A DNA stretch of 64,000 nucleotides, from the NCBI GenBank assembly GCA_023391835.1, contig JAEWAE010000036.1, positions 62,001-126,000 on the forward strand, written 5' to 3'. Source of the DNA: Bacillota bacterium. Its GTDB lineage: Bacteria > Bacillota > Clostridia > Oscillospirales > Ethanoligenentaceae. The notes below the pieces were generated by a model. That model was not told the DNA's origin. It searched no databases and was given only the letters and a program-made list of their open reading frames with translations. The stretch's first letter is position 1. Each line of letters begins with the position of its first letter. Made by a program: the position numbers and the translations under genes. Below, piece by piece: positions 43,772-52,753 of the stretch.

Positions 43772-44332
43772 TCAGCCCAAGGAAAGTCCGTTTTCCGGCA
43801 GCTGCGCGCCGGAAAGCAGCAGCACCGACATCGCCGCCAGCATCGGGTAATCCGGCTTAGGGCGGGAAAAGGCAAGCGGCACCTCCCGCGGCAGGATGTC
43901 TTCCCCGTCGATGGACTGGATTTCCCGCTGTAGGCTGACGACGGCGCTGGTTTCCGTCAGGCTCGAAAAAGTGACCGTATCCCGTTGAGATAATCCGCAG
44001 GTCACAGTGCGGATGCCCTGTGCCTTGAGCAGATTGGCCGCGGCGATGTTGCGCGGCTCCAGCACAGCCACGAATTGCGGAGGAAACCGCATTTCCGGTG
44101 CCGATCCGGCCATATCCGACCGGAAGACCACGATACCCGATGACAGGCGGTAATCGGCGATCGTTTCATTATCCACTACCAAATAGTCGGCGGTGTCACG
44201 GTTCCCGGGCGTAAACGAAAGCGAATGGGAAGCCAGGTATAAAAATCCGGCTCCGACGCTGCGAAAAAAAGCAAACAGCGTGTTGGTCACGGCGCCGTCT
44301 TTTTCTTCACCGCAAAGTATGACCGTATTCAT
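43772..44332 (-). CDS. Conserved hypothetical protein
   Basis: A 186-residue protein that I cannot place in a family. It begins MNTVILCGEEKDGAVTNTLF behind a strong GGAGGAG site, which decides the start at 44332 over upstream ATGs. No signal peptide or clear membrane helix is present. Short hydrophobic strands (YLVVDNETI, GIVVFRSDM, FVAVLEPRN, IRTVTCGLS) suggest an alpha/beta fold; the central part, with an ILEPRN/QRDTVTFSSL arrangement, resembles fragments of Mur-ligase-related proteins, but only weakly. It lies between the SASP and deacetylase genes. Confidence 0.75.
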   Translation of the reverse strand: MNTVILCGEEKDGAVTNTLFAFFRSVGAGFLYLASHSLSFTPGNRDTADYLVVDNETIADYRLSSGIVVFRSDMAGSAPEMRFPPQFVAVLEPRNIAAANLLKAQGIRTVTCGLSQRDTVTFSSLTETSAVVSLQREIQSIDGEDILPREVPLAFSRPKPDYPMLAAMSVLLLSGAQLPENGLSLG

Positions 44333-44475
44333 TTCGACTCCTCCGCATCCATGACCGGCGGGAATCGGCAGCCTGCCCGGCTTTTTCCTGTCTTTCATGG
44401 CATTTCTGTAATCTCTTCCTATTCTTTTTCGATTCCGGCCATTTATGAATCCACGTTTCATTTTATTTTTTCAAT

Positions 44476-45429
44476 TCATTTGGCGGAGGAAGTCGCATGG
44501 GAGGAAGCTGCGGACGCAGTCTTGCCCGCCGACTGAGAGGAGGCGGTGGATTTTGAGTTTGCCGCAGGTTTGGAGGCGGCGGACGCAGTCTTAGAGGAGC
44601 TTCCCGAAGGCCTGGCGGATGAGGACGCGGTGGCGGATGCCGTCGACTGGGCCGAGGAAGCGGTATCCAGCACATGCTGGGTGCCGGCGCGGTCGATGGT
44701 ATAATCACCCGTGTAGATCAGCTGGGAGATCGGTACGATCTGGTAGCCCTGCTGTTGCAGACTGCTGAGGATGGCCGGCAGCGCCTCCGGCGTGTGTTTT
44801 GCAGCGTTATGGAACAACACAATGGAACCGCTCTGCACCTTAGGCAGCACATTTTTCTGAATCTGGGCGGCGGGAATGCCCTTCCAATCCAAGCTGTCGA
44901 CCGACCATTGTATCGGATAGTGACCGGAGGACTCAAGAGTCTCAACCAGCGCATTGTTGTAATCGCCATAAGGTGGGCGGAAAAGTATCGGCTTGACGCC
45001 CGTGATTTTCTGCACCTTTTCGTCGCACGCGGTGATCTGCGCAAGCATTTTTTCCTGGGAAAGACTGGTCATATGCGGGTGGGTATCCGAATGATTCATC
45101 ACTTCGTTGCCCGCGTCGACCAGCGCCTTAACGGACTCCGGATATTTATCGACCCACTGCCCCACCACAAAAAAGGTGGCGTGCACTTTATACTGATTCA
45201 GGATATTGATGAGCTGTTGCGTGTCCTCGTTGCCCCACGCTGCATCGAACGAAATGCTGATTTTTTTATCCGAACGATCGACGCTGTAAATGGGTACTTT
45301 TTTAGTGGAAGCCGACGCGGCCACCACTTTCGGTACCAGTGTCGTCACCGACACGATCAGCGCTGCGCAAAGCCCCACGACCAGCGCGCCGAAAATCAGT
45401 GATTTTTTCGTCACCATAAATACTTTCAT
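44476..45429 (-). CDS. Polysaccharide deacetylase with Ser/Ala-rich C-terminal tail
   Basis: A 317-residue exported protein of the NodB family, PdaB-like. A signal-anchor (MVTKKSLIFGALVVGLCAAL and following) precedes the catalytic domain (about 45-245): SISFDAAWGNEDT, MNHSDTHPHMTSLS (metal His-x3-His) and FRPPYGDYN. The last 60 residues are nearly all Ser, Ala, Thr and Lys, a low-complexity tail rarely seen in PdaB. Relatives de-acetylate peptidoglycan, often in spore wall. The neighbouring small gene encodes a peptide resembling its N-terminus. Confidence 0.9.
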   Translation of the reverse strand: MKVFMVTKKSLIFGALVVGLCAALIVSVTTLVPKVVAASASTKKVPIYSVDRSDKKISISFDAAWGNEDTQQLINILNQYKVHATFFVVGQWVDKYPESVKALVDAGNEVMNHSDTHPHMTSLSQEKMLAQITACDEKVQKITGVKPILFRPPYGDYNNALVETLESSGHYPIQWSVDSLDWKGIPAAQIQKNVLPKVQSGSIVLFHNAAKHTPEALPAILSSLQQQGYQIVPISQLIYTGDYTIDRAGTQHVLDTASSAQSTASATASSSARPSGSSSKTASAASKPAANSKSTASSQSAGKTASAASSHATSSAK

Positions 45430-45487
45430 CCCACTACCCCTGCCTTTCCCGGGCGCTGCGGTGCAGGCCCGCCGGAAACTTGCTGTG

Positions 45488-45592
45488 TCATAACGGCAGC
45501 AGCCGGATAACGGCTACTACCAGTGCGATGGCCAGCACGGCCACGGTGGCGCCGTAGGCGATGGATCTTTTCGTGAGCACCAGCACTTTCAT
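45488..45592 (-). CDS. 34-residue membrane peptide resembling the deacetylase N-terminus
   Basis: A short gene with an ATG at 45592 and TGA ending at 45488, too short for usual ORF cut-offs. The peptide starts MKVLVLTKRSIAYGATVAVL and ends VIRLLPL: a positive head followed by one hydrophobic helix. Its head and helix match the first 34 residues of the adjacent deacetylase (MKVFMVTKKSLIFGALVVGL) position by position. GGAAAGGGG precedes it. It is transcribed just upstream of that gene, on the same strand. It may be a duplicated anchor that is now a stand-alone peptide; function unknown. Confidence 0.65.
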   Translation of the reverse strand: MKVLVLTKRSIAYGATVAVLAIALVVAVIRLLPL

Positions 45593-45730
45593 AACGGCTT
45601 CGCCCCTTTCCGGTCTGCCTCATTTTTACAAAACTCGGATGCGGCCAATTATAGTGTATGCAACCGGTTCGGGCGCTTATGCCGCATGAACGGAAAACTG
45701 TTGCTTCCTTCGTCCACCGGCAGCCGATCG

Positions 45731-45739
45731 TGCTATAAT
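45731..45739 (+). promoter_or_regulatory. Extended -10 promoter before aldehyde dehydrogenase
   Basis: TGCTATAAT gives a TGn extended -10 with perfect TATAAT (45734-45739), about 75 bases before the ALDH start. No good -35 is visible at 17 bases, which is acceptable for extended -10 promoters. Confidence 0.55.
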
Positions 45740-45811
45740 AGAAACGGCGGAATTTTACGGTCGGCGCGCCGACCGGCGGATTTTGACCTTATGGATACCG
45801 AAAGGATCATT

Positions 45812-47200
45812 ATGCAGAACGTAACGGAAAATTTTGAAGCCGTGCTGGCCCGGCATCGGGAATTTTTTGAGACGGAGAAAACGCAGAATATCCGTTTCCG
45901 CCTCGACACGCTCATCCGCCTGCGGGAAACTATCCGGACCCACGAAGCGGATATCCTGCAGGCGATGTTTCATGATCTGCACAAGTCGGAATTCGAATCC
46001 TACGCCACGGAAATCGGCATCGTGCTCGACAGCATCGGGCATGTGCTGGCGCATCTGCCGCTGTGGGCCAAGACCCGCCGGGTGCGCACGCCCCTGGTGC
46101 AATTCGGCGGGTCCAGCCATATCATTTGGGAACCATACGGCACGGTGCTGATCATCGGGCCGTTCAATTATCCCTTTCAGCTCGTCATCGAGCCGCTGAT
46201 CGGTGCGATAGCGGCCGGTAACTGCGCCGTGCTCAAGCCTTCCAGCAGCACACCACAGGTATCGGCCGTCATCCGCACAATCGTGGCCGAAACATTTGAC
46301 GAAGGCCATGTCAGTGTGATTGAGGGAGGCCGCGACGTGATTGCCGGCTTGCTCGGCCAGCCCTTTGACTATATCTTTTTCACAGGCAGCGCCGCCACCG
46401 GCCGAGTGGTCATGGAAGCCGCCGCCCACCATCTCACGCCAGTGACACTGGAACTGGGCGGCAAAAGTCCCTGCATTGTGGAGCGGGATGCCAAGCTCGC
46501 CGTCGCCTGCCGCCGCATTGCCTGGGGAAAATTTCTCAACGCCGGTCAGACCTGCGTCGCGCCCGACTATCTGTTGGTACACCGTTCCCTACGCCCCACG
46601 CTGGTGGAAGAGCTGAAAAAGACGATCGTGGATTTTTACGGTGAGGACCCGATGCAGAGCCCCGACTATGGACGCATCGTGACGACACGGGCCGCACAGC
46701 GGCTTACGGAAATCCTTCGGCAGGATACGGCCCGCATCGTGGCGGGCGGCCGCTGCGAGCCGGAGGCACGCTACATCGCCCCCACTCTGCTGGACGATGT
46801 CCGCCCGTCGGACGCCTGCATGCAGGGGGAGCTTTTTGGGCCGATTCTGCCCATCCTCTATTATGACGAGCTGGAGGAAGCGCTGGAATTTATCCGCCGG
46901 CGCCCCAAACCGTTGGCTCTCTATCTCTTTACCGAAAATCACAAAACCTGCCGACAGGTGCTCCGCGACACCACATCGGGCGGCGCGTGCATCAACGACA
47001 CAATCAACCATCTCGCTACGCCTTATCTGCCCTTCGGCGGCGTCGGGGAATCCGGCATGGGCGCCTATCACGGCCGGTTCGGGTTCGAGACCTTTTCCCA
47101 TGCCAAAAGCGTGCTGACTAAAACGACCCGATTCAGCGTGCAGCCGGTGTTCCCCCCGTTTGGCGACCACATCAAGCTGCTGCGGAAAATTTTGAAGTGA
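45812..47200 (+). CDS. Aldehyde dehydrogenase family protein (class 3 type)
   Basis: A 462-residue NAD(P)-dependent dehydrogenase. It shows IWEPYGTVLIIGPFNYPFQL (about 110-129), IFFTGSAATGRVVMEAAA, the catalytic Glu motif LELGGKSPCIVE and the catalytic Cys in LNAGQTCVAPDY, plus the family end PFGGVGESGMGAYHGRFGFE. Class 3-type enzymes oxidise fatty or aromatic aldehydes; the substrate here is not clear. The ATG at 45812 has GAAAGGATC upstream; an ATG at 45791 would add seven residues. The stop lies inside a hairpin (47199-47221). Confidence 0.94.
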   Translation: MQNVTENFEAVLARHREFFETEKTQNIRFRLDTLIRLRETIRTHEADILQAMFHDLHKSEFESYATEIGIVLDSIGHVLAHLPLWAKTRRVRTPLVQFGGSSHIIWEPYGTVLIIGPFNYPFQLVIEPLIGAIAAGNCAVLKPSSSTPQVSAVIRTIVAETFDEGHVSVIEGGRDVIAGLLGQPFDYIFFTGSAATGRVVMEAAAHHLTPVTLELGGKSPCIVERDAKLAVACRRIAWGKFLNAGQTCVAPDYLLVHRSLRPTLVEELKKTIVDFYGEDPMQSPDYGRIVTTRAAQRLTEILRQDTARIVAGGRCEPEARYIAPTLLDDVRPSDACMQGELFGPILPILYYDELEEALEFIRRRPKPLALYLFTENHKTCRQVLRDTTSGGACINDTINHLATPYLPFGGVGESGMGAYHGRFGFETFSHAKSVLTKTTRFSVQPVFPPFGDHIKLLRKILK

Positions 47201-47288
47201 CCGTAGTGTGACACTACGGTCGGTCTCTGGAGTGCCAAAAGGGGCCTGCCGCAAAACGCACATAGATGCGCTTTGCAGCAGGCCCCTT
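47199..47288. terminator. Two hairpins between convergent genes
   Basis: First, a perfect 10-bp stem with three-base loop (47199-47208 with 47212-47221) over the ALDH stop. Second, a long arm pair (47239-47260 with 47267-47288; 22 pairs less two mismatches). The second resembles the structure at 21083-21140. They probably serve as bidirectional terminator. Confidence 0.7.
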
Positions 47289-47303
47289 CATGCGGATACG
47301 CCG

Positions 47304-48245
47304 CTATTTCAGAAGTTTCTCAATGATGTATTTGGGACGCGCCTTTGTTTCCAGATAAATTTTGCCGATATATTCGCCAATTACGCCGACGGCCAGCAGC
47401 TGCAGCCCACCGATTGCCCACATGGAAAGTACGATGGTCGTCCAGCCGTGGACGGTCTTGTTTTCCAGGTACACGATGAAGAAATAGATGAGCATCACGA
47501 TGCTGACCAAAAAGATGGTGAAACCAATCATGGTGATGAACTGGATGGGCTTGATGCTGAAGGACGTAATGCCCTCCGCCGCAAACGACAGCATCTTTTT
47601 AAGCGGATATTTGGATTGCCCGGCAAATCTCTCATGCCGTTCATAGGGCACGGTGGCGGTTTTGAAACCGATGAGCGGCACAATGCCGCGCAGAAACAGG
47701 TTGGTTTCGCGAAAATTGGCCAGTTCATTTAGCGCGCGGCGACTCATCAGCCGGTAGTCGGCATGATTGCCGACCAAATCGACGCCCATGCCGCGCATGA
47801 GCTTATAAAACAGCGCCGCCGTGTTGCGCTTGAAAACCGTATCGGTTTTACGTGCGCTGCGCACGCCGTATACGATATCGCATCCCGCGTCAAAGTGCCG
47901 GATAAACTCGTCGAGCACTTCGATATCGTCCTGTAGATCGGCATCCATGGAAACAACCGCGTCGGCGCAGTCTTTGGCCGTCATAAGCCCAGCCAGCAGC
48001 GCATTCTGGTGCCCCCGGTTGCGGGAAAGCTTCACCCCGCAGAAATGCGGATCGGCCTCGTGGAACTGCCGGATAAGCTCCCATGTGCCGTCGCTGGAAC
48101 CGTCATCCACAAAGAGCACGCGGCTTTCGTCGGAAATAAGCCCGGCGGTGTGCATCCGTGTCAGCTTATCCTTGAGCCGGGCGGAAGTTTCCGGCAGTAC
48201 GGCTTCTTCGTTATAGCAGGGCACCACGATATAGAGAGTATCCAA
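47304..48245 (-). CDS. Family 2 glycosyltransferase, DPM1/GtrB type
   Basis: A 313-residue membrane glycosyltransferase. It opens LYIVVPCYNEEAVLPETSAR and shows VLFVDDGSSDGTWE, VVSMDADLQDDIEVLDEF (metal DxD-like), YGVRSARKTDT and two C-terminal helices (about 232-258 and 268-290). GtrB-like enzymes load a sugar onto undecaprenyl phosphate. The TTG at 48245 behind GGAAAGGATG gives the family N-terminus; the frame upstream overlaps ndk. It follows ndk by 25 bases on the same strand. Confidence 0.9.
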   Translation of the reverse strand: MDTLYIVVPCYNEEAVLPETSARLKDKLTRMHTAGLISDESRVLFVDDGSSDGTWELIRQFHEADPHFCGVKLSRNRGHQNALLAGLMTAKDCADAVVSMDADLQDDIEVLDEFIRHFDAGCDIVYGVRSARKTDTVFKRNTAALFYKLMRGMGVDLVGNHADYRLMSRRALNELANFRETNLFLRGIVPLIGFKTATVPYERHERFAGQSKYPLKKMLSFAAEGITSFSIKPIQFITMIGFTIFLVSIVMLIYFFIVYLENKTVHGWTTIVLSMWAIGGLQLLAVGVIGEYIGKIYLETKARPKYIIEKLLK

Positions 48246-48270
48246 TTTTTCATCCTTTCCGCCGGAGGTC

Positions 48271-48732
48271 TTACGCAGGGATGAATTCCGGCAGCCAGAT
48301 GCGGGCTTCCCGCTCGGCGGCCTCGGGTGAGTCGGAGGCATGGATAAGGTTGCGCACCAGACGGTTCTCCGCCGCCGAACGTTCGTAGCTGTCGCTCAGG
48401 CCCAGATCCCCGCGGATGGTGCCGGGGGCTGCTTTGGCCGGTTGGGTGGAACCCACGATTTGCCGCACGAGAGCCACGACCCCGGGCGAGCCCGTGAGGA
48501 TCACCGGAATCACCTGGCGGTTCTCAAACATGGCCAGCGTTTTCCGACGAAAATCCGGCCCGTAATTCCGGATGTTCTCGGCATAGTGCTGCTCCATCTT
48601 TTCCGCTGTGGCGGTCTGCAGGTCAAAGCAGCGGATTGCAATCCCCTTGCCGTCAAAATAGGACATGACCTGGAACACAAGGTGCCGATCCAGAGCATCC
48701 GGCTTGAGCATGACAAAAGTCCAGTCGGTCAA
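48271..48732 (-). CDS. ndk: Nucleoside-diphosphate kinase
   Basis: A 153-residue enzyme transferring phosphate from ATP to nucleoside diphosphates. TFVMLKPDALDRHLV, TAEKMEQHYAEN, IRGDLGLSDSYE (here the usual GTIRGDF/G block) and the active-site His131 in NLIHASDSPEAAEREA are present. The tail is slightly longer than usual. It is the first gene of a short minus-strand pair with the DPM1-like glycosyltransferase. Confidence 0.95.
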   Translation of the reverse strand: MTDWTFVMLKPDALDRHLVFQVMSYFDGKGIAIRCFDLQTATAEKMEQHYAENIRNYGPDFRRKTLAMFENRQVIPVILTGSPGVVALVRQIVGSTQPAKAAPGTIRGDLGLSDSYERSAAENRLVRNLIHASDSPEAAEREARIWLPEFIPA

Positions 48733-48839
48733 TGCGCGTCACGCCTTTCTGTAATGCCGCCCCGTGGGACGGTTATTTTTGGTAATTCGCTGCCCTTATT
48801 ATAGACGGCCTGGCCGGGCCCCGTCAAGAGCCCGCGCAA

Positions 48840-50069
48840 TTATTCCCCTTTGACGGCGTCGGCGGCGCTCGGCCGGCGCAGCAGCCCGGGGCCGATAGGC
48901 GGCTCCGCCCGCACGAGCACCCGCATATCGGGGTGAGCGGCAGCAGGCAGTCGCATGCCGTCCATATCATAGATGGCGCGGATATGCACAGCCTCGCCCA
49001 GGGAGCCGGGGTGCAGCCACTCGGCCTCTTCCCCCGCCGGGAACGGATTGCGCACCCGGCATAATGCCAGTTCCCCGCGGCGCTCACCCACCGACGCCAG
49101 CATGTCATAGGTACGGATATAGCTGTGGGAACCGTCCTGCCCGTTTTGCACCGGGCCGAAATAAAAACCGGTGCAGAAGCGCCGATGGCTCGCTTTGGAT
49201 ACTTCCTCAAGAAGCCGTGGATCAAACGGCCGGGGCGGCATAGCCATGCAGGCGTCGATAGCCATGCGGTAGGCATTTGTCACCACGCCCACATAAAAGG
49301 CCGATTTGGCCCGACCTTCGATTTTAAGGCTCCCGACGCCGGCGGCAACCATTTCGGGCACATGGGCGATCATGCACATATCCCGCGCGTTGAGGATATA
49401 CGTGCCGCGGGCATCCTGCTCGATGGGGAAATACAGCCCCGGTCGGCGTTCCTCGGTGAGAGCGTACCGCCAGCGGCAGGGCTGGGCACAGGCGCCGTGG
49501 TTGGCGTCCCGCCCGGTGAGATAGTTGGAAAGCAGACACCGGCCGGAAAAGGAAATGCACATGGAACCATGAGCGAAAGCTTCCAATTCCAACTTTTCCG
49601 GTGTGTGGCGGCGAATGCCGGCAATCTCCTCCAGGCTCAGTTCCCTGGCGAGCACGATGCGGGAAGCGCCCAGCTCAAACATGGCGTTGGCAGCCGCATA
49701 ATTCACGATGCCCGTCTGGGTGGAAACGTGCCGTTCCACCTGCGGCGCGATCCGCCGGGCCATGGCGATTACGCCGGGGTCGCTGAGGATAAATGCGTCG
49801 GCGCCGGCATCGGCGCAATCCGACAAAAAGGCCGCCACGTCGTCCAGTTCCCCATTGCGGGGGAGAATATTGCACGCCACATACAAACGTGCATGACTTG
49901 CATGTGCTTCCCGCGCCGCCTGCCGGATTTCCTTCGCGTCAAAATTCCGGCAAGCAGCGCGCATGGAATACTGACTGCCGCCGATGTAGACGGCATCCGC
50001 CCCAAAAAGCAGCGCGGTGCGCAGACTTTCCATATCGCCGGCCGGAGCCAGCAATTCCGGCTTTTTCAC
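48840..50069 (-). CDS. U32 family peptidase / tRNA hydroxylation protein type
   Basis: A 409-residue protein of the U32 collagenase-like family; relatives (RlhA, TrhP) are involved in RNA hydroxylation rather than proteolysis. It starts KKPELLAPAGDMESLRTALL and shows ADAVYIGG, the GASRIVLARELSLEEI block, EAFAHGSMCISFSGRCLLSN and GSLKIEGRAKSAFYVGVV; several Cys in the CISFSGRC..CAQPCR region are iron-sulfur candidates. The GTG at 50069 has GGGGG upstream. It lies directly behind mltG on the same strand. Confidence 0.92.
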   Translation of the reverse strand: MKKPELLAPAGDMESLRTALLFGADAVYIGGSQYSMRAACRNFDAKEIRQAAREAHASHARLYVACNILPRNGELDDVAAFLSDCADAGADAFILSDPGVIAMARRIAPQVERHVSTQTGIVNYAAANAMFELGASRIVLARELSLEEIAGIRRHTPEKLELEAFAHGSMCISFSGRCLLSNYLTGRDANHGACAQPCRWRYALTEERRPGLYFPIEQDARGTYILNARDMCMIAHVPEMVAAGVGSLKIEGRAKSAFYVGVVTNAYRMAIDACMAMPPRPFDPRLLEEVSKASHRRFCTGFYFGPVQNGQDGSHSYIRTYDMLASVGERRGELALCRVRNPFPAGEEAEWLHPGSLGEAVHIRAIYDMDGMRLPAAAHPDMRVLVRAEPPIGPGLLRRPSAADAVKGE

Positions 50070-50098
50070 TTGACGGCCCCCTTCGCCCGGCCGAATCG

Positions 50099-51532
50099 TC
50101 ACTGCACGACGTTGGTACCCGTCGCGCCGCCGGACTTCATGGCTTTTTTGACGGCTTTCTGATGCTCGGCATAGGTGGAAGAATAGTAATAGTTTCCGCT
50201 TTTATCGGACACAAAATAATAGTAATTGGTACTTTCCGGGCTGAGCACGGCCTGTATGGCGGCAAGGCCCGGGTTGCAGATGGGCCCCGGCGGCAGCCCT
50301 TCCACCTTGTATGTGTTGTAGGCGGAAGAAATGGCGGTTTCCGACGACGTAGGCGTCGAGCTGGTGCCATTGCCCCGCAGCACATAAAAAATGGTGGCAT
50401 CCGACTGCAGGAAGTGCTTGCCGCCATTGTCTTTGACGCCGTTTTTCAGGCGATTCTCAAACACCGAGGCGATTTTGCCCATTTCGCTGGTCTTGCCCGC
50501 TTCGGTCTGCACGATAGAGGCGAGCGTCACCGTCTGATCGACCGTAAAGCCAAGCGAGGAGGCTTTTTGCACCATATCGGCTGTGAATTTGCCGCTGAAA
50601 TTGGCGAGCATCTTCTGCGCGGCGGTTTTCCCGGAGGAATTCTGATAAAATTCGTATGTATCCGGGAACAGATACCCCTCATAGCGATAGAAGCGCCCGG
50701 AGGTGTTCGGAATCTGGGAATCAAACGAAAACCGGAATCCGCCGGCCTCCACCTGGGTCAGAAAATCCTGCGACGTGCAGACCTTGTTGCTCTCGAGGAT
50801 CTGACCGATCTGGCGCAGCGTTTTCCCCTCGGGGATCGTTACCTTCACCAGCTGTGCGTTGTTGGAGGCATCCTGAAGGGTGGTCACGATGGTCTCGTAT
50901 CCCATGTTGGAATTGAGCGTATAGGTACCCGGCTGGAACCCTTTCGCTTTGGTAAAATGCACATAGGCGCGGAAAATCGGGCCGAACCGGATGACCCCAT
51001 CCTTTTGCAGCGTCTTGGCTATCTGCGCTGAGTCGGCGCCCTTGGGAATATCCACATCAATTTTCTGATCGGCCTTGAAAATGCCGAACATATCGCAGGC
51101 GGCCAGCAGGATACCGATGGTCAGCAGCGCCGAAAAAGCCGTGATGGTGACGGCATATACCATGGCATGGAGGCAGCCGTGCCGACGCTCTCTCGCCGGG
51201 GGCTCCGCCGCCGGGTTACCACCATCGTCGGATTCGTCAGCGGAATCGTCGGATTTCTGGTCATAAAGCTCGTCAATGGGACGCTCAAAATGAAACTCCC
51301 TCCGCGGTGAGGGAGCCGGATGCTCCGGCTGCGCGGGGGTTAGCGCCTGCCCGTTGTCGGGCTGGCTGTCATCGGCAGATGGATCGCTCCCGGCCGCATC
51401 GGGTGTCTCCGGAGGCATATCGCCGGGCTGTGCGCCTTCGGACAATGCGCCGCTTCCCGCCTGCCCGGTCGGCTCCGATGGGGCGCCCGCTTCGTCCGAC
51501 TGCGGCCGTTTCGCGTTTTCGTCCTTTTCCAT
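50099..51532 (-). CDS. mltG: Endolytic transglycosylase MltG
   Basis: A 477-residue membrane-bound lytic transglycosylase that trims nascent peptidoglycan. The first 118 residues are a hydrophilic Pro/Asp/Glu/Ser-rich cytoplasmic extension beyond the usual family size, followed by a helix (about 121-148). The extracytoplasmic part has VDIPKGADSAQIAKTLQKDG (LysM-like), LFPDTYEF, the catalytic Glu in ASIVQTEAGK, SDATIFYVL and a C-terminal YNTYKVEGLPPGPICNPGLA. The gene precedes the U32 gene. Confidence 0.94.
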   Translation of the reverse strand: MEKDENAKRPQSDEAGAPSEPTGQAGSGALSEGAQPGDMPPETPDAAGSDPSADDSQPDNGQALTPAQPEHPAPSPRREFHFERPIDELYDQKSDDSADESDDGGNPAAEPPARERRHGCLHAMVYAVTITAFSALLTIGILLAACDMFGIFKADQKIDVDIPKGADSAQIAKTLQKDGVIRFGPIFRAYVHFTKAKGFQPGTYTLNSNMGYETIVTTLQDASNNAQLVKVTIPEGKTLRQIGQILESNKVCTSQDFLTQVEAGGFRFSFDSQIPNTSGRFYRYEGYLFPDTYEFYQNSSGKTAAQKMLANFSGKFTADMVQKASSLGFTVDQTVTLASIVQTEAGKTSEMGKIASVFENRLKNGVKDNGGKHFLQSDATIFYVLRGNGTSSTPTSSETAISSAYNTYKVEGLPPGPICNPGLAAIQAVLSPESTNYYYFVSDKSGNYYYSSTYAEHQKAVKKAMKSGGATGTNVVQ

Positions 51533-51747
51533 ATGTAGACCCTGCCTTTCGTTTCCCCGAGACCGGCCAAAGAAAGAATCACCCGGCGGAACAAGCCGTC
51601 ATATGATGGTGTAGGTTCCCTGCGGTCGTCCCATAAGACGGTGCCAATTGCCTGTCATCCGATTCCGCCAGCGCGGGCCGGCTTACAGCGCTGGATTTTT
51701 CCCGAACTTTTGGAAGGGCCGCCAACAAAACCGGGAGGTTACTGCTG

Positions 51748-51858
51748 ATGTGTATGAATAACTTTGGAAAACACTCCGAGTGGATCCTGCTGATCATCCT
51801 GGTCCTCATCCTGTGCAGCTGCCAGGGCCATGCCGAATGCGGCAAACGCTGCTGCTGA
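51748..51858 (+). CDS. 36-residue Cys-rich membrane peptide
   Basis: A small gene with ATG at 51748 and TGA ending at 51858. The peptide begins MCMNNFGKHSEWILLIILVL and continues with a Cys-rich end (CSCQGHAECGKRCC). One hydrophobic helix at about residues 12-22 is followed by Cys at 23, 25, 31, 35 and 36. GGGAGG precedes the ATG. Short peptides of this form (MCxNNFF..W, hydrophobic helix, Cys/Gly tail) occur in spore-forming Clostridia. The function is unknown. Confidence 0.7.
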   Translation: MCMNNFGKHSEWILLIILVLILCSCQGHAECGKRCC

Positions 51859-51898
51859 CATCGCTGGGCCGCCGACATACGGAAAAGATTTTGCAAAC

Positions 51899-52753
51899 TT
51901 AATCCAGTAAAAGGTTGATGTAGGCGTGCGACGTGTCGCACGCCTCTTTTGCGTCCCCGCACGGACGCAGCATGCCGTAAGGCATCTTTTTTGCGTTGGG
52001 GAAAAGTGCCGAATCCGGTGGAAGAAGGAACTCAAACCGGTCGGCCGGGTAACGCGCAAGCAGCAGCGCGGCCACCCTGGGCCAATCGGTGCGCTCCACG
52101 CACAGTTCCTTCACCAGCACCCGGCCGCCGGCCTTATGGCACAGGCTGTAGCCGCCCTCGAAGGCGATCAGTTCCCCGCCGCCGTACTTCCATTCGCACA
52201 CGGCATAGGCGAGCATATCCTGTTCCCACAGTACGGCAGGGGCAAAATAGGCGCGTCGCATGCGGCAGAGGCTTTGCATACTCACAGGGATCAGGCGGGC
52301 AGGCTCGGTCCCCGCGGCGGCGGCAAGTTCGGCCCGGTCGGCCGAGGCCGCCCGGACGAAAAAGGCAGTGGAAAATCCATGCGCCCCATAATAGGCATAA
52401 AGCTTTTCCGATGCCGGCAGCAGGCAGGTAAATCGGCATCCCCGCTCCCGCCCCAAAACATCCGCCCGCTCGATCAGGCCGGCCATCCGGCCCTGCCGGC
52501 GGCACTCCGGCAGGGTCGCCGCCGCATACAGATACTGCACCGGCGCCGAAGCGCCCGTCGCATCCACGTACTCCGCCGGCAGCAAATGCACCGCCGCGGC
52601 CGGTCGGCCGGCATCGTCGAGCGAAAGCAGGCAGCCGGTCGGGTCAAACCGATTACGCATGAAAAAGTTGATGTATTCCGGCGGATCGCCGAAGGCGGAC
52701 GCCCAGATGGCCGCCACAGCGGGCCGGTCAGTTTCCCGAGCCAAACGAATCAC
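51899..52753 (-). CDS. GNAT family N-acetyltransferase
   Basis: A 284-residue protein with a GNAT domain in the first 150 residues: YLYAAATLPECRRQGRMAGLIERAD (acetyl-CoA-binding R/Q-x2-G-x-A-like loop) and LYAYYGAHGFSTAFF. The second half (about 160-284) resembles the C-terminal sterol-carrier-like part of Eis-type enzymes. The substrate is unknown. It overlaps the DUF2156 gene by four bases on the same strand, so the two are translationally coupled. Confidence 0.85.
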   Translation of the reverse strand: MIRLARETDRPAVAAIWASAFGDPPEYINFFMRNRFDPTGCLLSLDDAGRPAAAVHLLPAEYVDATGASAPVQYLYAAATLPECRRQGRMAGLIERADVLGRERGCRFTCLLPASEKLYAYYGAHGFSTAFFVRAASADRAELAAAAGTEPARLIPVSMQSLCRMRRAYFAPAVLWEQDMLAYAVCEWKYGGGELIAFEGGYSLCHKAGGRVLVKELCVERTDWPRVAALLLARYPADRFEFLLPPDSALFPNAKKMPYGMLRPCGDAKEACDTSHAYINLLLD

